A stretch of 64,000 nucleotides of DNA, taken from the NCBI GenBank assembly GCA_964419335.1, contig CAYQOX010000009.1:1-64000 (forward strand), read 5' to 3'. Positions within the stretch are counted from its first letter, which is position 1. Every line of letters begins with the position of its first letter. The stretch is from CAYQOX01 sp964419335. GTDB taxonomy: Bacteria > Hinthialibacterota > Hinthialibacteria > Hinthialibacterales > Hinthialibacteraceae. The notes under the pieces were generated by a model. That model searched no databases, was not told the origin of the DNA, and was given only the letters and a program-made list of their open reading frames with translations. A program made the position numbers and the translations under genes. Below are positions 53,601-61,722 of the stretch, in pieces.

Positions 53601-55961
53601 CTGTTCAAGCAGGATTTCATCCACGGGACGCGGCAAGTTGTTTAGTGGAATAGAAATATCCAAAAACGCTTCTTGCAACTTTTGTAAATCTTGAGAAATG
53701 ATAGAGCGGTTGCGTTGCAGCGTATTCTCGTTTAATGAAAAGTCGGAATGCTTATCCACCTTGGCGAGCAGAGCCTTGGATAAATTTGCATTTTCTTGAT
53801 AGGCACGTGCAGAAAGACGCACCACTTTATCCATCTGATAACCATGGATTTCAACCTTGGGTTCTAATAGTTCTTTCTCGATGGCAAAAAAGACTTTTGC
53901 CAATCCCGGTTCTTTCTCGGCAAGGCTGTACACACTTTCGTCTACCACGTGCATGCCAATAGCCGCCCGCACCGGGTTGCCCTTTGCGTCACGCACGGCA
54001 ATGGATAATTTTGCGGGAACACCGGGTTCATAACGTTCCTGATCGGTTTTGATATCGATATCCAGATCGTCATCGCGGGTGACAATGACTTGCCGGGTAT
54101 CCCGAATCATATGGCCATCCGCTCGAACTACATAAGCATTGATTTGCAAGGTGCCTGCTAAGGTGTGATCCAACGGCAGTTGCAAAGAGGCTTTTTTCTT
54201 TTGCAAACGAACGGTTTTCGTCAAGACCGTTTGATTATTTTTGATCAGATCGACAAACACGGGTTCCTTATCGCTAAAGGAGCCGAAAACATCTAGCTTC
54301 AATTCATCACCCATAGAATAAATGCCTTTATTGGGGCGAAGTAAAATTTGTTGGGTGTCAGTTTCTATAGGAATATCGATATCCTTCACAACAGTTTGAT
54401 CATCGATTTCTGCCGTGATTTTTAAAGTAGGTAGTTCAGGACGATAGACCGAATCCCCTTTCGTGGGAGTTAGTTGGATAGCGGTGATGCCTTGTTCATC
54501 ACTTTTGAGTTCGATCGGGGATTGTAAAAAACGTGATTCCACTTTCAATTCCGGTATCGCTACGCTTCCATCGGGACGGGAGGTAACCAGGTAAATTTCA
54601 TTCATCACATCCGCGACCAATTGCCCGCTTTCGGGAACCGCTTCGATCTGCAAAGGATCAGGGGCGACGAAGAATGTGTGAATTTTTTGTTCTTCATGAT
54701 CGGCGGTATCGCGCACCCGCACATCCATTTGGATTACAGTTTTTCCTTTAAAGGAGGGCTGGCCTACCAGTTTCTGGGGGATTGCAAACTCGTATTCAAA
54801 TTTTCCCTCAGCGTCGGTTTTCCCTTCAACTTTAGCAAATTCATTAAAGCCCACATCAAAGCAATTCGCGACCATGGTTACCTTGGCCTCGGAAACCGGT
54901 CTTCCGAAGAAATAGTTGGATTCTAGTTTTCCTTTAACCATTTGTCCCGGGGTATAGAATTTCTTGTCGTTATTGAGATGGATGCGAAACTTGGGCAACA
55001 CATATTCATACACTCGAACGCTTTTTTCGCTGATGTCCTCATCCATAATGGCTTTGATCTTATAGTTGCCTTGATTCACTTCATCTGCCAGTTGAAAATC
55101 CGCAGCGGCAATACCGAATTCGGAAGTTTTTAAGATTTGCTTAAATACTTTGTTGTTCTTGCCATCATACACTTCAAGAGTGATGTCCCGATCGGCGACC
55201 GGCTTTCCTGTGGCTTTATGGGCTGTTAACGTACGGATATGGATAAGTTGCCCGGGTTGATACACCGGTTTATCTGACATGACCAGGATCTTGGTGCCAG
55301 GAAGCACACGAATTGGTGAAGAGATTTCATCCGTACCCAGTTCTGATTCCACCTTGACCGTGAGTTCGCGTTCTCCCTGCAGAGATTCTGGCACTTCGAA
55401 GGAAATCGAAGCAGTACCATGTTCATCAGTGTGTGTCTCTTTATGAACGTAACTTTTCCCGTTGTCTTGCGGGGCGGAAAGAATTTTAATTTTTGCGTCT
55501 TCGATGGGGTCTTGGCCGGGGCTTTGAGTAACGATAACCCGCAAAGAAGCCTTACTTCCGCTAAGCCATTCACGTTGACCTAGAACATGAATCTCTTGCT
55601 TTTTCTTTGTCTCAGAGAAGCGTTTGAGCCATAATTGTTCTGCAAATTCAATCTGAACCATGCAGTCTTTGGGGGCATCGATCGATTTATCCAGCGGCAA
55701 AGCGATTTCTTCAAAATGGGTGCCATTTAACAGGATGACTTTTTTAACCGCTTTGGCCAAAGGTTGATAGTTGGAATCAAGCAATGTGAGTGTGATATCA
55801 TCGACCCAGCTTTGCTCGCTGGGATTTTTAAGTTCCAATTTGACGAGCACCGATTCGCCCGAGGGTTGTAATTCGATCGTATTCCGTTCCAGTGTCACTT
55901 CTGCCGGGGCAGGAAAGACAATGAACAAAGCGATAAACGTAGTTAAAAGTTGGGTTTTCAT
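50622..55961 (-). CDS. Bacterial alpha-2-macroglobulin with thioester motif
   Basis: 1,779 residues from the ATG at 55961, preceded by GAGGTG whose first bases overlap the stop of the upstream gene. A signal peptide (MKTQLLTTFIALFIVFPAPA) exports it. Macroglobulin domains follow, including VMSDKPVYQPGQLIHIRTLT and VYEYVLPKFRIHLNND. An internal stretch (about 53,450-53,650) with DPWNQPYMMYEDNN and SPGTDGELQTQDDI looks like the C-terminal head of GspG. It is followed by an acidic region with DRDDDTLSEEEL, like a shortened EF-hand. The macroglobulin core resumes with FPETLFYTPEMITDEQGL and the thioester domain with GCFEQT at 52,112 (Cys 1284), so the thioester can form. The usual bacterial partner PbpC is absent. 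A protease-trapping role is the family expectation. Confidence 0.93.
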   Translation of the reverse strand: MKTQLLTTFIALFIVFPAPAEVTLERNTIELQPSGESVLVKLELKNPSEQSWVDDITLTLLDSNYQPLAKAVKKVILLNGTHFEEIALPLDKSIDAPKDCMVQIEFAEQLWLKRFSETKKKQEIHVLGQREWLSGSKASLRVIVTQSPGQDPIEDAKIKILSAPQDNGKSYVHKETHTDEHGTASISFEVPESLQGERELTVKVESELGTDEISSPIRVLPGTKILVMSDKPVYQPGQLIHIRTLTAHKATGKPVADRDITLEVYDGKNNKVFKQILKTSEFGIAAADFQLADEVNQGNYKIKAIMDEDISEKSVRVYEYVLPKFRIHLNNDKKFYTPGQMVKGKLESNYFFGRPVSEAKVTMVANCFDVGFNEFAKVEGKTDAEGKFEYEFAIPQKLVGQPSFKGKTVIQMDVRVRDTADHEEQKIHTFFVAPDPLQIEAVPESGQLVADVMNEIYLVTSRPDGSVAIPELKVESRFLQSPIELKSDEQGITAIQLTPTKGDSVYRPELPTLKITAEIDDQTVVKDIDIPIETDTQQILLRPNKGIYSMGDELKLDVFGSFSDKEPVFVDLIKNNQTVLTKTVRLQKKKASLQLPLDHTLAGTLQINAYVVRADGHMIRDTRQVIVTRDDDLDIDIKTDQERYEPGVPAKLSIAVRDAKGNPVRAAIGMHVVDESVYSLAEKEPGLAKVFFAIEKELLEPKVEIHGYQMDKVVRLSARAYQENANLSKALLAKVDKHSDFSLNENTLQRNRSIISQDLQKLQEAFLDISIPLNNLPRPVDEILLEQGKELSAFSLSDPWNQPYMMYEDNNLFLASPGTDGELQTQDDIKTVAFRTGYIVRDKKSNVRLYKKRFDRDGEVLEGEGRRLGQEDNIQMQRAGGAGVGGVDQDVRGEAFAMPMAKAVESKTARVDKLDSLQFGLADEPQRERRRFGEDLSAGRPDIRDNFAEMAQKAEMSALKPAEDQANTYYFSMVDRDDDTLSEEELKQAQDSIGESLGPLVVNGEIDEKQLQKAAEQFAGIDELRLEETIAEISEMSEEEKQEWLKKQKIILSDEEQKEEESVRVRRYFPETLFYTPEMITDEQGLITMTLPAADSITTWRMSAMANDKSGAIGDTTSAMNVFKPFFIDLDLPIALIKDDEVTIPVAVYNYLDEPQIVEVELEKTGWFDLLEGEYKRTVQVAAEEVTSVSYRIQAKKLGEHPITVYGWGSKDNDAIGRSIEVRPNGESHYQTENGRLSQNVQKTITYPQGRIEGADQLFVKIYPGMFSQVVEGLDAILHMPFGCFEQTSSTTYPNILALNYMQQTDQITPEIEMKAREYINLGYQRLLTFEINDGGFEVFGNPPANRILSAYGLMEFIDMAQVYPIDENVITRTREWLYSQMKEDGTWEPDQQYAHAEMWKSIQENDLLVTAYVAYALEKASMGPRMNPNIASNQMAPSRSDNLDPRLKKSKNYLLNDANEAEDAYTLSILCNALLSLAPSHETTKKSVNRLVDLGALKGDTMHWEAEASMSFARGNHASVETTAWACLALLKDGRFSQELNKALNWLIEQKDPNGTWGTTHGTVMALKALLYSLQSRTQKADATVIIHVNDEQAEKIEITPEYSDIFRQINVSQFAKANENEVEITLEGEGQLLYQIVGKYFMPWQEHEAKDSFDIKVEYDRSELRRNDTVTAQIIANNKLPFPAEMVMIDIGIPPGFQVQTPDLDEYVENRTIEKYTVMSRQLLIYIKTMDGKQELTLEVPMKATLPMVAKAPESTIYEYYNPENKKTAPPQELKVK

Positions 55962-55971
55962 GGTATACACC

Positions 55972-57660
55972 TCATCGATCACGATTTTTATGAAATTCAA
56001 CCCGCAAGATATCTTCCGCGGGTACGGGAGTGGATGTCGGGTTATTAAGCGATTCTGACGTGTGTTTTTTGTTTGGATGAGCGATGATATCGGTTAATAA
56101 ATAACCTTCTGGATCGCGCATCGTCATGGCGAATTTCCAATCACGTTGCTCATGTAAGAAGAATTTTACCAACACCGGATTCCATCCTTTGTTCAGCATT
56201 ACAGAAATTTTATATTGATCTTTCTTAAAGTTCTGGGGGGTATTGACATTAGCTAAAACAGGTTGGTTATTGACACGGATACGGAGTCCGCAGTTGGCTC
56301 CTCCGGAGAGTAATACTTCTCTTTTATGCTCACTAAAAAGATAAGTGAAGGCAAAGGCGGAACAACGATGGGGTAATGGATTCAACAATGGGGCAAGTTC
56401 GACGATCCCGCTTTCGTTTTTATAAGGACGCTCCCATTGTACTTGCGACTGATTAAGCCCCCTGAACGATTTGTTGGTATTATAAAAATGATTCTCATTT
56501 AAATCCTCCTCACCGACGGGCAAATAATGTAAATCCATGGGACCAAGAATCCACCAGTCCTTGATATACATACGATCCTCAAGATTTTCTTGCACGGTGG
56601 ATGACTTTTGGTGAATCTTTTCATACAAGATTTGTTCTTCTTTAAATTGTTCTGCTAAACGCCGGTACCATTTTAGTGATTGTTCAGGGTTGTTGGGTTC
56701 TACTTTTTCCGCAAAGGTAAAAGCCGCTTCAACAATTTCGGAATTTTGAGGATAGACCGATGTGAATTGTTCCAGTGCGGCTTCCATAAGGGCTAGATCA
56801 TCGCTATGTTCCACCAGTAATTTCACGATTGACAATCGGGCTTGTTTTACATAGGTTTCCATCGTGGGAAAAGTTTCGATCATACGTTGATAGGTTTGGA
56901 TGGCAGCGGGTATATCCCCTAAAGCGCGATACGAATCGGCCAAAAGAATCAGAGAGAGGGAAATCCATTTAGATTGATCCGAGGCGCGTTTTTCCAAATC
57001 TTGCAAAAACACCACCGCACTTTTGAGCATGGCGGTTCGTTCTTCTCCTACTTTGGTGAAAGCGGTATTGTAAAGCGTTAATCCTGTGCGAAACAATTTT
57101 TCGATGTCATTTCTAGATCTATCGTTCTCTTGATTTAAACTTGTAGCTGTGATGGTATGGCTGCGCGTTTGACTGGGGATTGTGCTAGTGGAAGTGATGG
57201 GTTCCTCTTTTTTCTTGGAACTTCTTTTATGATCATCGAAAGCAAAAGTATCTTGCTGCTCTTTTGGTTCCATCAGAGTGGGAGCCTCATTTTTTTCGGC
57301 GGATAGTTGGGATTCTTGCTGTCGATTTGTTTCCACGGGTACATAGATATAAAGCAACAAACAAGCGGCTGCGGCTACAGTCGTGGAAATAATCGAGAAA
57401 GGGCGTGCCCATTTCCGCCCAGAACGTGGCTGCTTTTCTTCCATCGAATGGGCCATAGAATGGATCGAGGATTCTAAATGGGAAGGAACCGGATGATTTT
57501 TCAATGAGGCAAGCAGTAAGTGTGTCTCTCGCACTTGTTCCCATTCATGTGCTGCATCTTCATGTTCGTTTAAATAGCGTGTAAGCCTGGCATCTTCTTC
57601 CGGTGTGATTTCTCCGAAGAGCCGAGCCATCATTAATCTTCGCGCGGTTTCTTTTCTCAT
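55972..57660 (-). CDS. Anti-sigma/TPR membrane protein
   Basis: 562 residues. The N-terminus (LFGEITPEEDARLTRYLNE) is of the anti-sigma kind with a cytoplasmic helical domain, but the HxxxCxxC zinc site is absent. A single membrane segment follows at about residues 88-106 (IISTTVAAAACLLLYIYVPV), then a Glu/Lys/Ser-rich linker. The periplasmic part has TPR-like repeats at about 200-340 (LADSYRALGDIPAAIQTYQR) and a C-terminal beta-rich domain with WWILGPMDLHYL and LLSGGANCGLRIRVNN. It overlaps the sigma gene by 4 bp (ATGA) and precedes the macroglobulin gene by 10 bp. This architecture suits a sensor that holds the sigma factor and reads the periplasm; the anti-sigma role is inferred from context. 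Confidence 0.75.
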   Translation of the reverse strand: MRKETARRLMMARLFGEITPEEDARLTRYLNEHEDAAHEWEQVRETHLLLASLKNHPVPSHLESSIHSMAHSMEEKQPRSGRKWARPFSIISTTVAAAACLLLYIYVPVETNRQQESQLSAEKNEAPTLMEPKEQQDTFAFDDHKRSSKKKEEPITSTSTIPSQTRSHTITATSLNQENDRSRNDIEKLFRTGLTLYNTAFTKVGEERTAMLKSAVVFLQDLEKRASDQSKWISLSLILLADSYRALGDIPAAIQTYQRMIETFPTMETYVKQARLSIVKLLVEHSDDLALMEAALEQFTSVYPQNSEIVEAAFTFAEKVEPNNPEQSLKWYRRLAEQFKEEQILYEKIHQKSSTVQENLEDRMYIKDWWILGPMDLHYLPVGEEDLNENHFYNTNKSFRGLNQSQVQWERPYKNESGIVELAPLLNPLPHRCSAFAFTYLFSEHKREVLLSGGANCGLRIRVNNQPVLANVNTPQNFKKDQYKISVMLNKGWNPVLVKFFLHEQRDWKFAMTMRDPEGYLLTDIIAHPNKKHTSESLNNPTSTPVPAEDILRVEFHKNRDR

Positions 57661-58283
57661 GGTGTTTCTACTCCACGTTTTTCTAACTCCCTACGCAGAC
57701 TGAGCAAGGCATAATGCATCCGGCTTTTGACGGTATTAGGTGAACATTTCAAAATTCGGCCAATTTCATCGAAAGTCAAATCCGTTTTTTCTCTAAAAAG
57801 AAGAACTTCCCTTTGATTTTCCGGCAAAGTGCGAATGGCGTCCTCCAAAATAGATTCTAACTCGTTGGCGTGGCTTATTTCCCGTGGATTGGGTTGATCC
57901 TCGATGAACTCATTCCATCCTTTTTCAGTCATGATTCCCTCGTTTTGAAATAAGGGAACAATATTGGCTCGTTGATTTTTTCTCATGGCGTCGATGCATA
58001 CAGAACGGGTGATAGTAAAAAGCCAGGTGGTGAATTTGGCTTTCGGTTTATATCGTCTTCGATTGTTGATAATGCGAATGAATACGTTTTGAAATAGGTC
58101 TTCAGTGTTCTCTGATGATTTCATAAAGTGATAAATAAAGGCATATACAGCGTTTTTGTGGCGACGAAAAAGTTCCTCGAACGCGTTTGTATCACCCTCC
58201 GCATAGCGTTCCATCAACTTCTCATCGCTGATGTCGCTCCAATCCTTCATCTTTTTTTGAATGATCATCGCTTGTTCTTGCAT
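57657..58283 (-). CDS. ECF-type sigma-70 family RNA polymerase sigma factor
   Basis: About 200 residues. Region 2 is visible as DTNAFEELFRRHKNAVYAF, then DLFQNVFIRIINNRRRYK and TTWLFTITRSVCIDAMRK. Region 4 is LPENQREVLLFREKTDLTFD followed by EIGRILKCSPNTVKSRMHYA, the helix-turn-helix. No region 3 or region 1.1 is present. Several ATGs compete at the 5' end (58283, 58268 and 58247); none has a strong ribosome site, so the start is uncertain by up to 12 codons. The stop is overlapped by the next gene (ATGA). It leads the operon with the anti-sigma/TPR and macroglobulin genes. A promoter and a palindrome lie upstream. Confidence 0.93.
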   Translation of the reverse strand: MQEQAMIIQKKMKDWSDISDEKLMERYAEGDTNAFEELFRRHKNAVYAFIYHFMKSSENTEDLFQNVFIRIINNRRRYKPKAKFTTWLFTITRSVCIDAMRKNQRANIVPLFQNEGIMTEKGWNEFIEDQPNPREISHANELESILEDAIRTLPENQREVLLFREKTDLTFDEIGRILKCSPNTVKSRMHYALLSLRRELEKRGVETP

Positions 58284-58338
58284 TTCGTATAATGAAACGA
58301 AATGATGCCCCTTTGGTTTTATTCAAAGTAAAACTTTC

Positions 58339-58355
58339 TACCTTGTGCCAAGGTA
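58339..58355. promoter_or_regulatory. Palindrome upstream of the sigma-factor operon
   Basis: TACCTTG / CAAGGTA with a 3-nt centre (58339-58345 and 58349-58355), about 60 bp upstream of the sigma gene start. It overlaps the space expected for an operator or autoregulatory promoter. As a hairpin it has no U-run. Confidence 0.4.
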
Positions 58356-58364
58356 TAGTATAAA

Positions 58365-58387
58365 GAAAAAGGGACTTTACGTCCCTT
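58365..58387 (-). terminator. Intrinsic terminator of the guanylate-kinase-like gene
   Basis: On the minus strand AAGGGAC / GTCCCTT (58387-58381 and 58375-58369) with a 5-nt loop, followed by TTTCTTT. It separates the upstream gene from the sigma-factor operon, so the operon probably has its own promoter. Confidence 0.75.
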
Positions 58388-58430
58388 GGAGATGCAATAA
58401 TTGGGAAAAATCGAGGGGCTTTGACTTCAT

Positions 58431-59174
58431 CTAAAACAAATTCTTCTCCCATCGCTCGATAAAATTTTCGTTGGGCTCTCCTTCCAAAATCGAGACAAAG
58501 GTTTCCAAGGCTTTGCGTGCCTCTCCGATGGGGTAGTAAAAGGCGTTCCAATGCTCACTCTCTTCACCGTCATGGTTGGGAATGACAAGGTCGAATTTTG
58601 GCGCTTCTAACATCTCCGTATAAGCAGAATTGCAGCGTATCTCGATATTTTCGAGATCGGGCAGCGAAAGAATCCCTTTTTGGCTTTGAGTTCGACGCAG
58701 AAGCTTTCGCCGCATAATGTCGGCGATTAGGGTAGATAATTCGACTTTTCGTTCAGCCATACTGAAAAACGTAATTTCATCCTTGGATAAGGGGCTCAGA
58801 AAAATGGTGATCGAGGGAATCGAAGTTAAAAAACCGGCATCTCGCAATGCAGAGATTACGAAGGGATTCCCTTCATACAGCGCGTCATAACCATCATTCA
58901 TCATTTGTTTTACCATTTCCATATCGATGGCTTGAAGGTCACTCCGGACAGGCACCACTAAGCAATCTTCTCGCTCGCGAAGAAATTCGATTTCACTGCG
59001 AGGGCGGAAATAATAATCGACCCCATCCCGTTCCCCCGGTCGTGGTTTGCGATCGTTGTATAACACCACTTTTTTCAATTTCGAGGTGTGATCGGGATAA
59101 ATTCGTTGTAAGGCGCTAAACAAAGGACTTTTTCCCACACAAGATGGACCCGATAAGGCGATAAAACGTGCCAT
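58431..59174 (-). CDS. Guanylate-kinase-like P-loop protein, divergent
   Basis: 247 residues from the ATG at 59174, which has AAGGAGG 7 nt upstream; a start eight codons further up lacks one. The P-loop is GPSCVGKSPL, in which the Thr after Ser of normal guanylate kinase (GKST) is Pro. The nucleotide-binding segment is NDRKPRPGERDGVDYYF, where the normal TTRxPRxGE has Asn-Asp before the Arg. The lid region is very different, with DALYEGNPFVISALRDAGF. It is about 40 residues longer than a typical guanylate kinase because of the C-terminal part (ERKVELSTLIADIMRRK onward). It may phosphorylate GMP or another substrate. No partner is obvious. The gene is monocistronic, with a terminator after it. 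Confidence 0.7.
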   Translation of the reverse strand: MARFIALSGPSCVGKSPLFSALQRIYPDHTSKLKKVVLYNDRKPRPGERDGVDYYFRPRSEIEFLREREDCLVVPVRSDLQAIDMEMVKQMMNDGYDALYEGNPFVISALRDAGFLTSIPSITIFLSPLSKDEITFFSMAERKVELSTLIADIMRRKLLRRTQSQKGILSLPDLENIEIRCNSAYTEMLEAPKFDLVIPNHDGEESEHWNAFYYPIGEARKALETFVSILEGEPNENFIERWEKNLF

Positions 59175-59378
59175 GTTTTTCCTCCTTGCTGTCCTCACAT
59201 TCCAATTGGACTTCTAAGACCATTTTTTTGTTTTTCCATACAAAAAAGAATTATTGAATCCTTCTTAAGTTATTACGAAATGATGCTTTAATTCTTTGTT
59301 CATTCCGTATAAAGTATAACTATGGCATCAAAAAGACAATACAGAATAAACACATAAGAAAAATAAGGAGATGTTCTC

Positions 59379-60050
59379 ATGAGACAATGGTTGCTAATTA
59401 TTGTATTAGCCTTGATGCCCATCGGTTGTGGAGATGATTCCGGCGAGATGGTGGAAAGGCCAGAAGGTCAAGATCCTCAACCCCCTATTGCTTCTCAACC
59501 CGATCAACAACCACCGGCCGATATGAATGAGGGGGTACAGCCACCTCAAACGGCAGATACCGAAGTGGAAAGAGAAGGGAACATTATTACTGCTGCTGGA
59601 ATTCAATTTGAAATTGACCCAGAGTGGAGTATGGTTCAACCTGAATCTTCGATGCGGATCGCTCAGTTTGAACTTCCCGCACAGGAAGGCGATTCCGAAC
59701 CGGCTGAAATGTCGTTTTATGCCAATATTGGCGGCAGCCCGGAGGCCAACATAGAGCGATGGATCAACCAGTTTCAACAACCAGAAGGTGAGCCTTCTTC
59801 AGAAGTCGCGGAAGTGGATAATGTAGAAGTCGCTAATTTCGCGGTTACCACCTTGGATGTTTCAGGTACCTATGTTGCCTCACCCATGATGGGCGGTGAT
59901 GGAAATCAGCCAAACTATCGACTGCTTGGTGCTGTCGTGGTTGGTGATCAAGGTCCTTGGTTTTTTAAATTAACGGGACCTCAAAACACCGTCGCCCATT
60001 GGGAATCGGCATTCAATAATATGATTGATTCGCTTCAACCGGCTTCATAA
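59379..60050 (+). CDS. Lipoprotein of unknown function
   Basis: 223 residues. The signal ends at PIGC (Cys 17), a usable lipobox. A Pro/Gln/Glu-rich linker (residues 20-65) joins the anchor to a globular beta-rich domain with GIQFEIDPEWSMVQPESSM and PEANIERWINQFQQPEG. WFFKLTGPQNTVAHWESAFN is near the end, as in small lipoproteins with a PsbP/SmpA-like fold. I cannot assign a family. AAGGAG lies about 8-13 nt before the ATG. It is the first of three plus-strand genes that run through to waaF. Confidence 0.65.
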   Translation: MRQWLLIIVLALMPIGCGDDSGEMVERPEGQDPQPPIASQPDQQPPADMNEGVQPPQTADTEVEREGNIITAAGIQFEIDPEWSMVQPESSMRIAQFELPAQEGDSEPAEMSFYANIGGSPEANIERWINQFQQPEGEPSSEVAEVDNVEVANFAVTTLDVSGTYVASPMMGGDGNQPNYRLLGAVVVGDQGPWFFKLTGPQNTVAHWESAFNNMIDSLQPAS

Positions 60051-60167
60051 TTCCATCTTTTCGGTGGAATACATGTATGAATGCCGTATGAGATTATTGG
60101 TATGATGATCTTTTTACCAAAAAATGTGTAGGTGCGTTCCAGAATAAGTAAAAGAGGTGTGGGTAGA

Positions 60168-61718
60168 ATGCGTACATTAATTTGCAGTATTGGTTTTTTT
60201 GCGTCTTTGTTTTTAGCTTTTCCAACGTTTTCGCAAACAATTACTCCGGTTTTTCCCTCCCAGGGAACCACGATATCTTTCGGTCAATTGACGAGTGAGG
60301 GGTTCCAATGGGAGTCTGCTTCAGAAGATAATACTTATACGCTGTATATATCTTCACCCATTCTTCCTCCAAATACCAATCCGATTGAGGTGAACAATGT
60401 CGTTTCGCCCCATTCTCTTGATTCTCAGTTCATCATTTATTTTAAACCTGGAAATTATGAATGGTGGGTCGAAGGAAATGACTCAAACATTTCCAGTGAC
60501 CGTGTATCGTTTACCTTAGGCACCAATCAGGATCTGGTGCCCACACCCACACCTCTTAGTCCTCCTACCCCTACTGGCGATGCCGATGGATCCATGAAGA
60601 TCGATGCCATGGATTTATTTATCCTGTCAACTCAATGGGGAAATCAGGCTCAGTATTACAACGCGCAGATGGACTTAAATCAAGATGATAAGATTAATAT
60701 TGGAGATATATTGGCCTATATCGAACGTTACGGAGATTCTGCGCCCGCGCCTACTCCCACTCCCCAAATTGATCGTCCTCATAATTTTCGTTTCGATCCC
60801 GATCACATTGTAAGTTGGGCAGAATCACCTGATTTCACAATCCATTGGGATCCTCCGAGGTATCCTGCCAATGTAGAGTTTCGCTATGATCTGATGATGA
60901 TTTATCCTGAAGGTTATACCATTGAAGATACCGTGGTAATGAATCTGACAGAGCCTGAATATCAACCCTTTCCCAATGGAATTACGCTTAGGGGGGATTA
61001 TATCGTCTATCTACGGGCCAAAGATCAAAATAATACCTTGAGCGAGATTGCTACGGCAGAATTCGAAGTGGTTCAAAGCAAAGCCCCAACCCCAACCCCT
61101 GTCCCTCATAACCCCGATTTAACGGATGATCATAACAAGGATGTGGTAGACATTGTAGCTTTCAATCAATCCTTCGGTGCTGTCGCCGGCAGCGAAAATT
61201 ATAATCCTAGAGCAGACTTTTTCACGGATGGCGTTATCGATTTTTTTGATCTGCTTATTTTCCGAAGTTTGTACCTCCAGCGCGATACCGAAATTTCAGT
61301 ACCAACCTGGGTTTCTGCCGAAGCTCCTGAAATGGAATTTGTTGGAGGGTATCCACCCTGTGAAGTGCTTGAACGAAAAACGTATGACTTTACTCAAGGC
61401 GATCCAAAGCAAATCGTGTTAGGAACAGAAGATAGAGAATGTGGATTGGCGGCTTTGAATGGCTCGACATTAGAAGAGAAAGGCATGACAGTTTCTTTCT
61501 CACCCGTTGAAAGAGCAATTAATTATGAAATCACCATTCGCTCTAATTCTCAACCCAACTTAAGTTTAACCTTTGATACAGAAGGTGAGACTCAAGATAT
61601 CAATATTCGTTGGACACTCACCATCGAAGAAGATCAATTGTTTGTTACGGTTCGCGCGATTCATCCCGATGGAAGCAAAGGTGACCCAAGTGAGGAATTG
61701 ATCTTGATCCTTCCGTAA
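60168..61718 (+). CDS. Secreted protein with two dockerin-like repeats
   Basis: 516 residues from the ATG at 60168, with a signal peptide (MRTLICSIGFFASLFLAFPTF); a GTG 12 codons upstream is the alternative. Two internal dockerin-type I modules occur. The first starts at residue 137 (DADGSMKIDAMDLFILSTQW, then DLNQDDKINIGDILAYIERY), the second at about 316 (DDHNKDVVDIVAFNQSF, then FTDGVIDFFDLLIFRSLY). They carry calcium-binding Asp positions. Pro/Thr linkers (PTPTPLSPPTPT) separate them from FN3-like beta domains, one between the modules and another at the C-terminus. Such proteins in non-cellulosomal bacteria serve extracellular assembly. No cohesin gene is in the window. It ends 4 bp before waaF, so the two are probably co-transcribed. 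Confidence 0.75.
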   Translation: MRTLICSIGFFASLFLAFPTFSQTITPVFPSQGTTISFGQLTSEGFQWESASEDNTYTLYISSPILPPNTNPIEVNNVVSPHSLDSQFIIYFKPGNYEWWVEGNDSNISSDRVSFTLGTNQDLVPTPTPLSPPTPTGDADGSMKIDAMDLFILSTQWGNQAQYYNAQMDLNQDDKINIGDILAYIERYGDSAPAPTPTPQIDRPHNFRFDPDHIVSWAESPDFTIHWDPPRYPANVEFRYDLMMIYPEGYTIEDTVVMNLTEPEYQPFPNGITLRGDYIVYLRAKDQNNTLSEIATAEFEVVQSKAPTPTPVPHNPDLTDDHNKDVVDIVAFNQSFGAVAGSENYNPRADFFTDGVIDFFDLLIFRSLYLQRDTEISVPTWVSAEAPEMEFVGGYPPCEVLERKTYDFTQGDPKQIVLGTEDRECGLAALNGSTLEEKGMTVSFSPVERAINYEITIRSNSQPNLSLTFDTEGETQDINIRWTLTIEEDQLFVTVRAIHPDGSKGDPSEELILILP

Positions 61719-61722
61719 TCCC

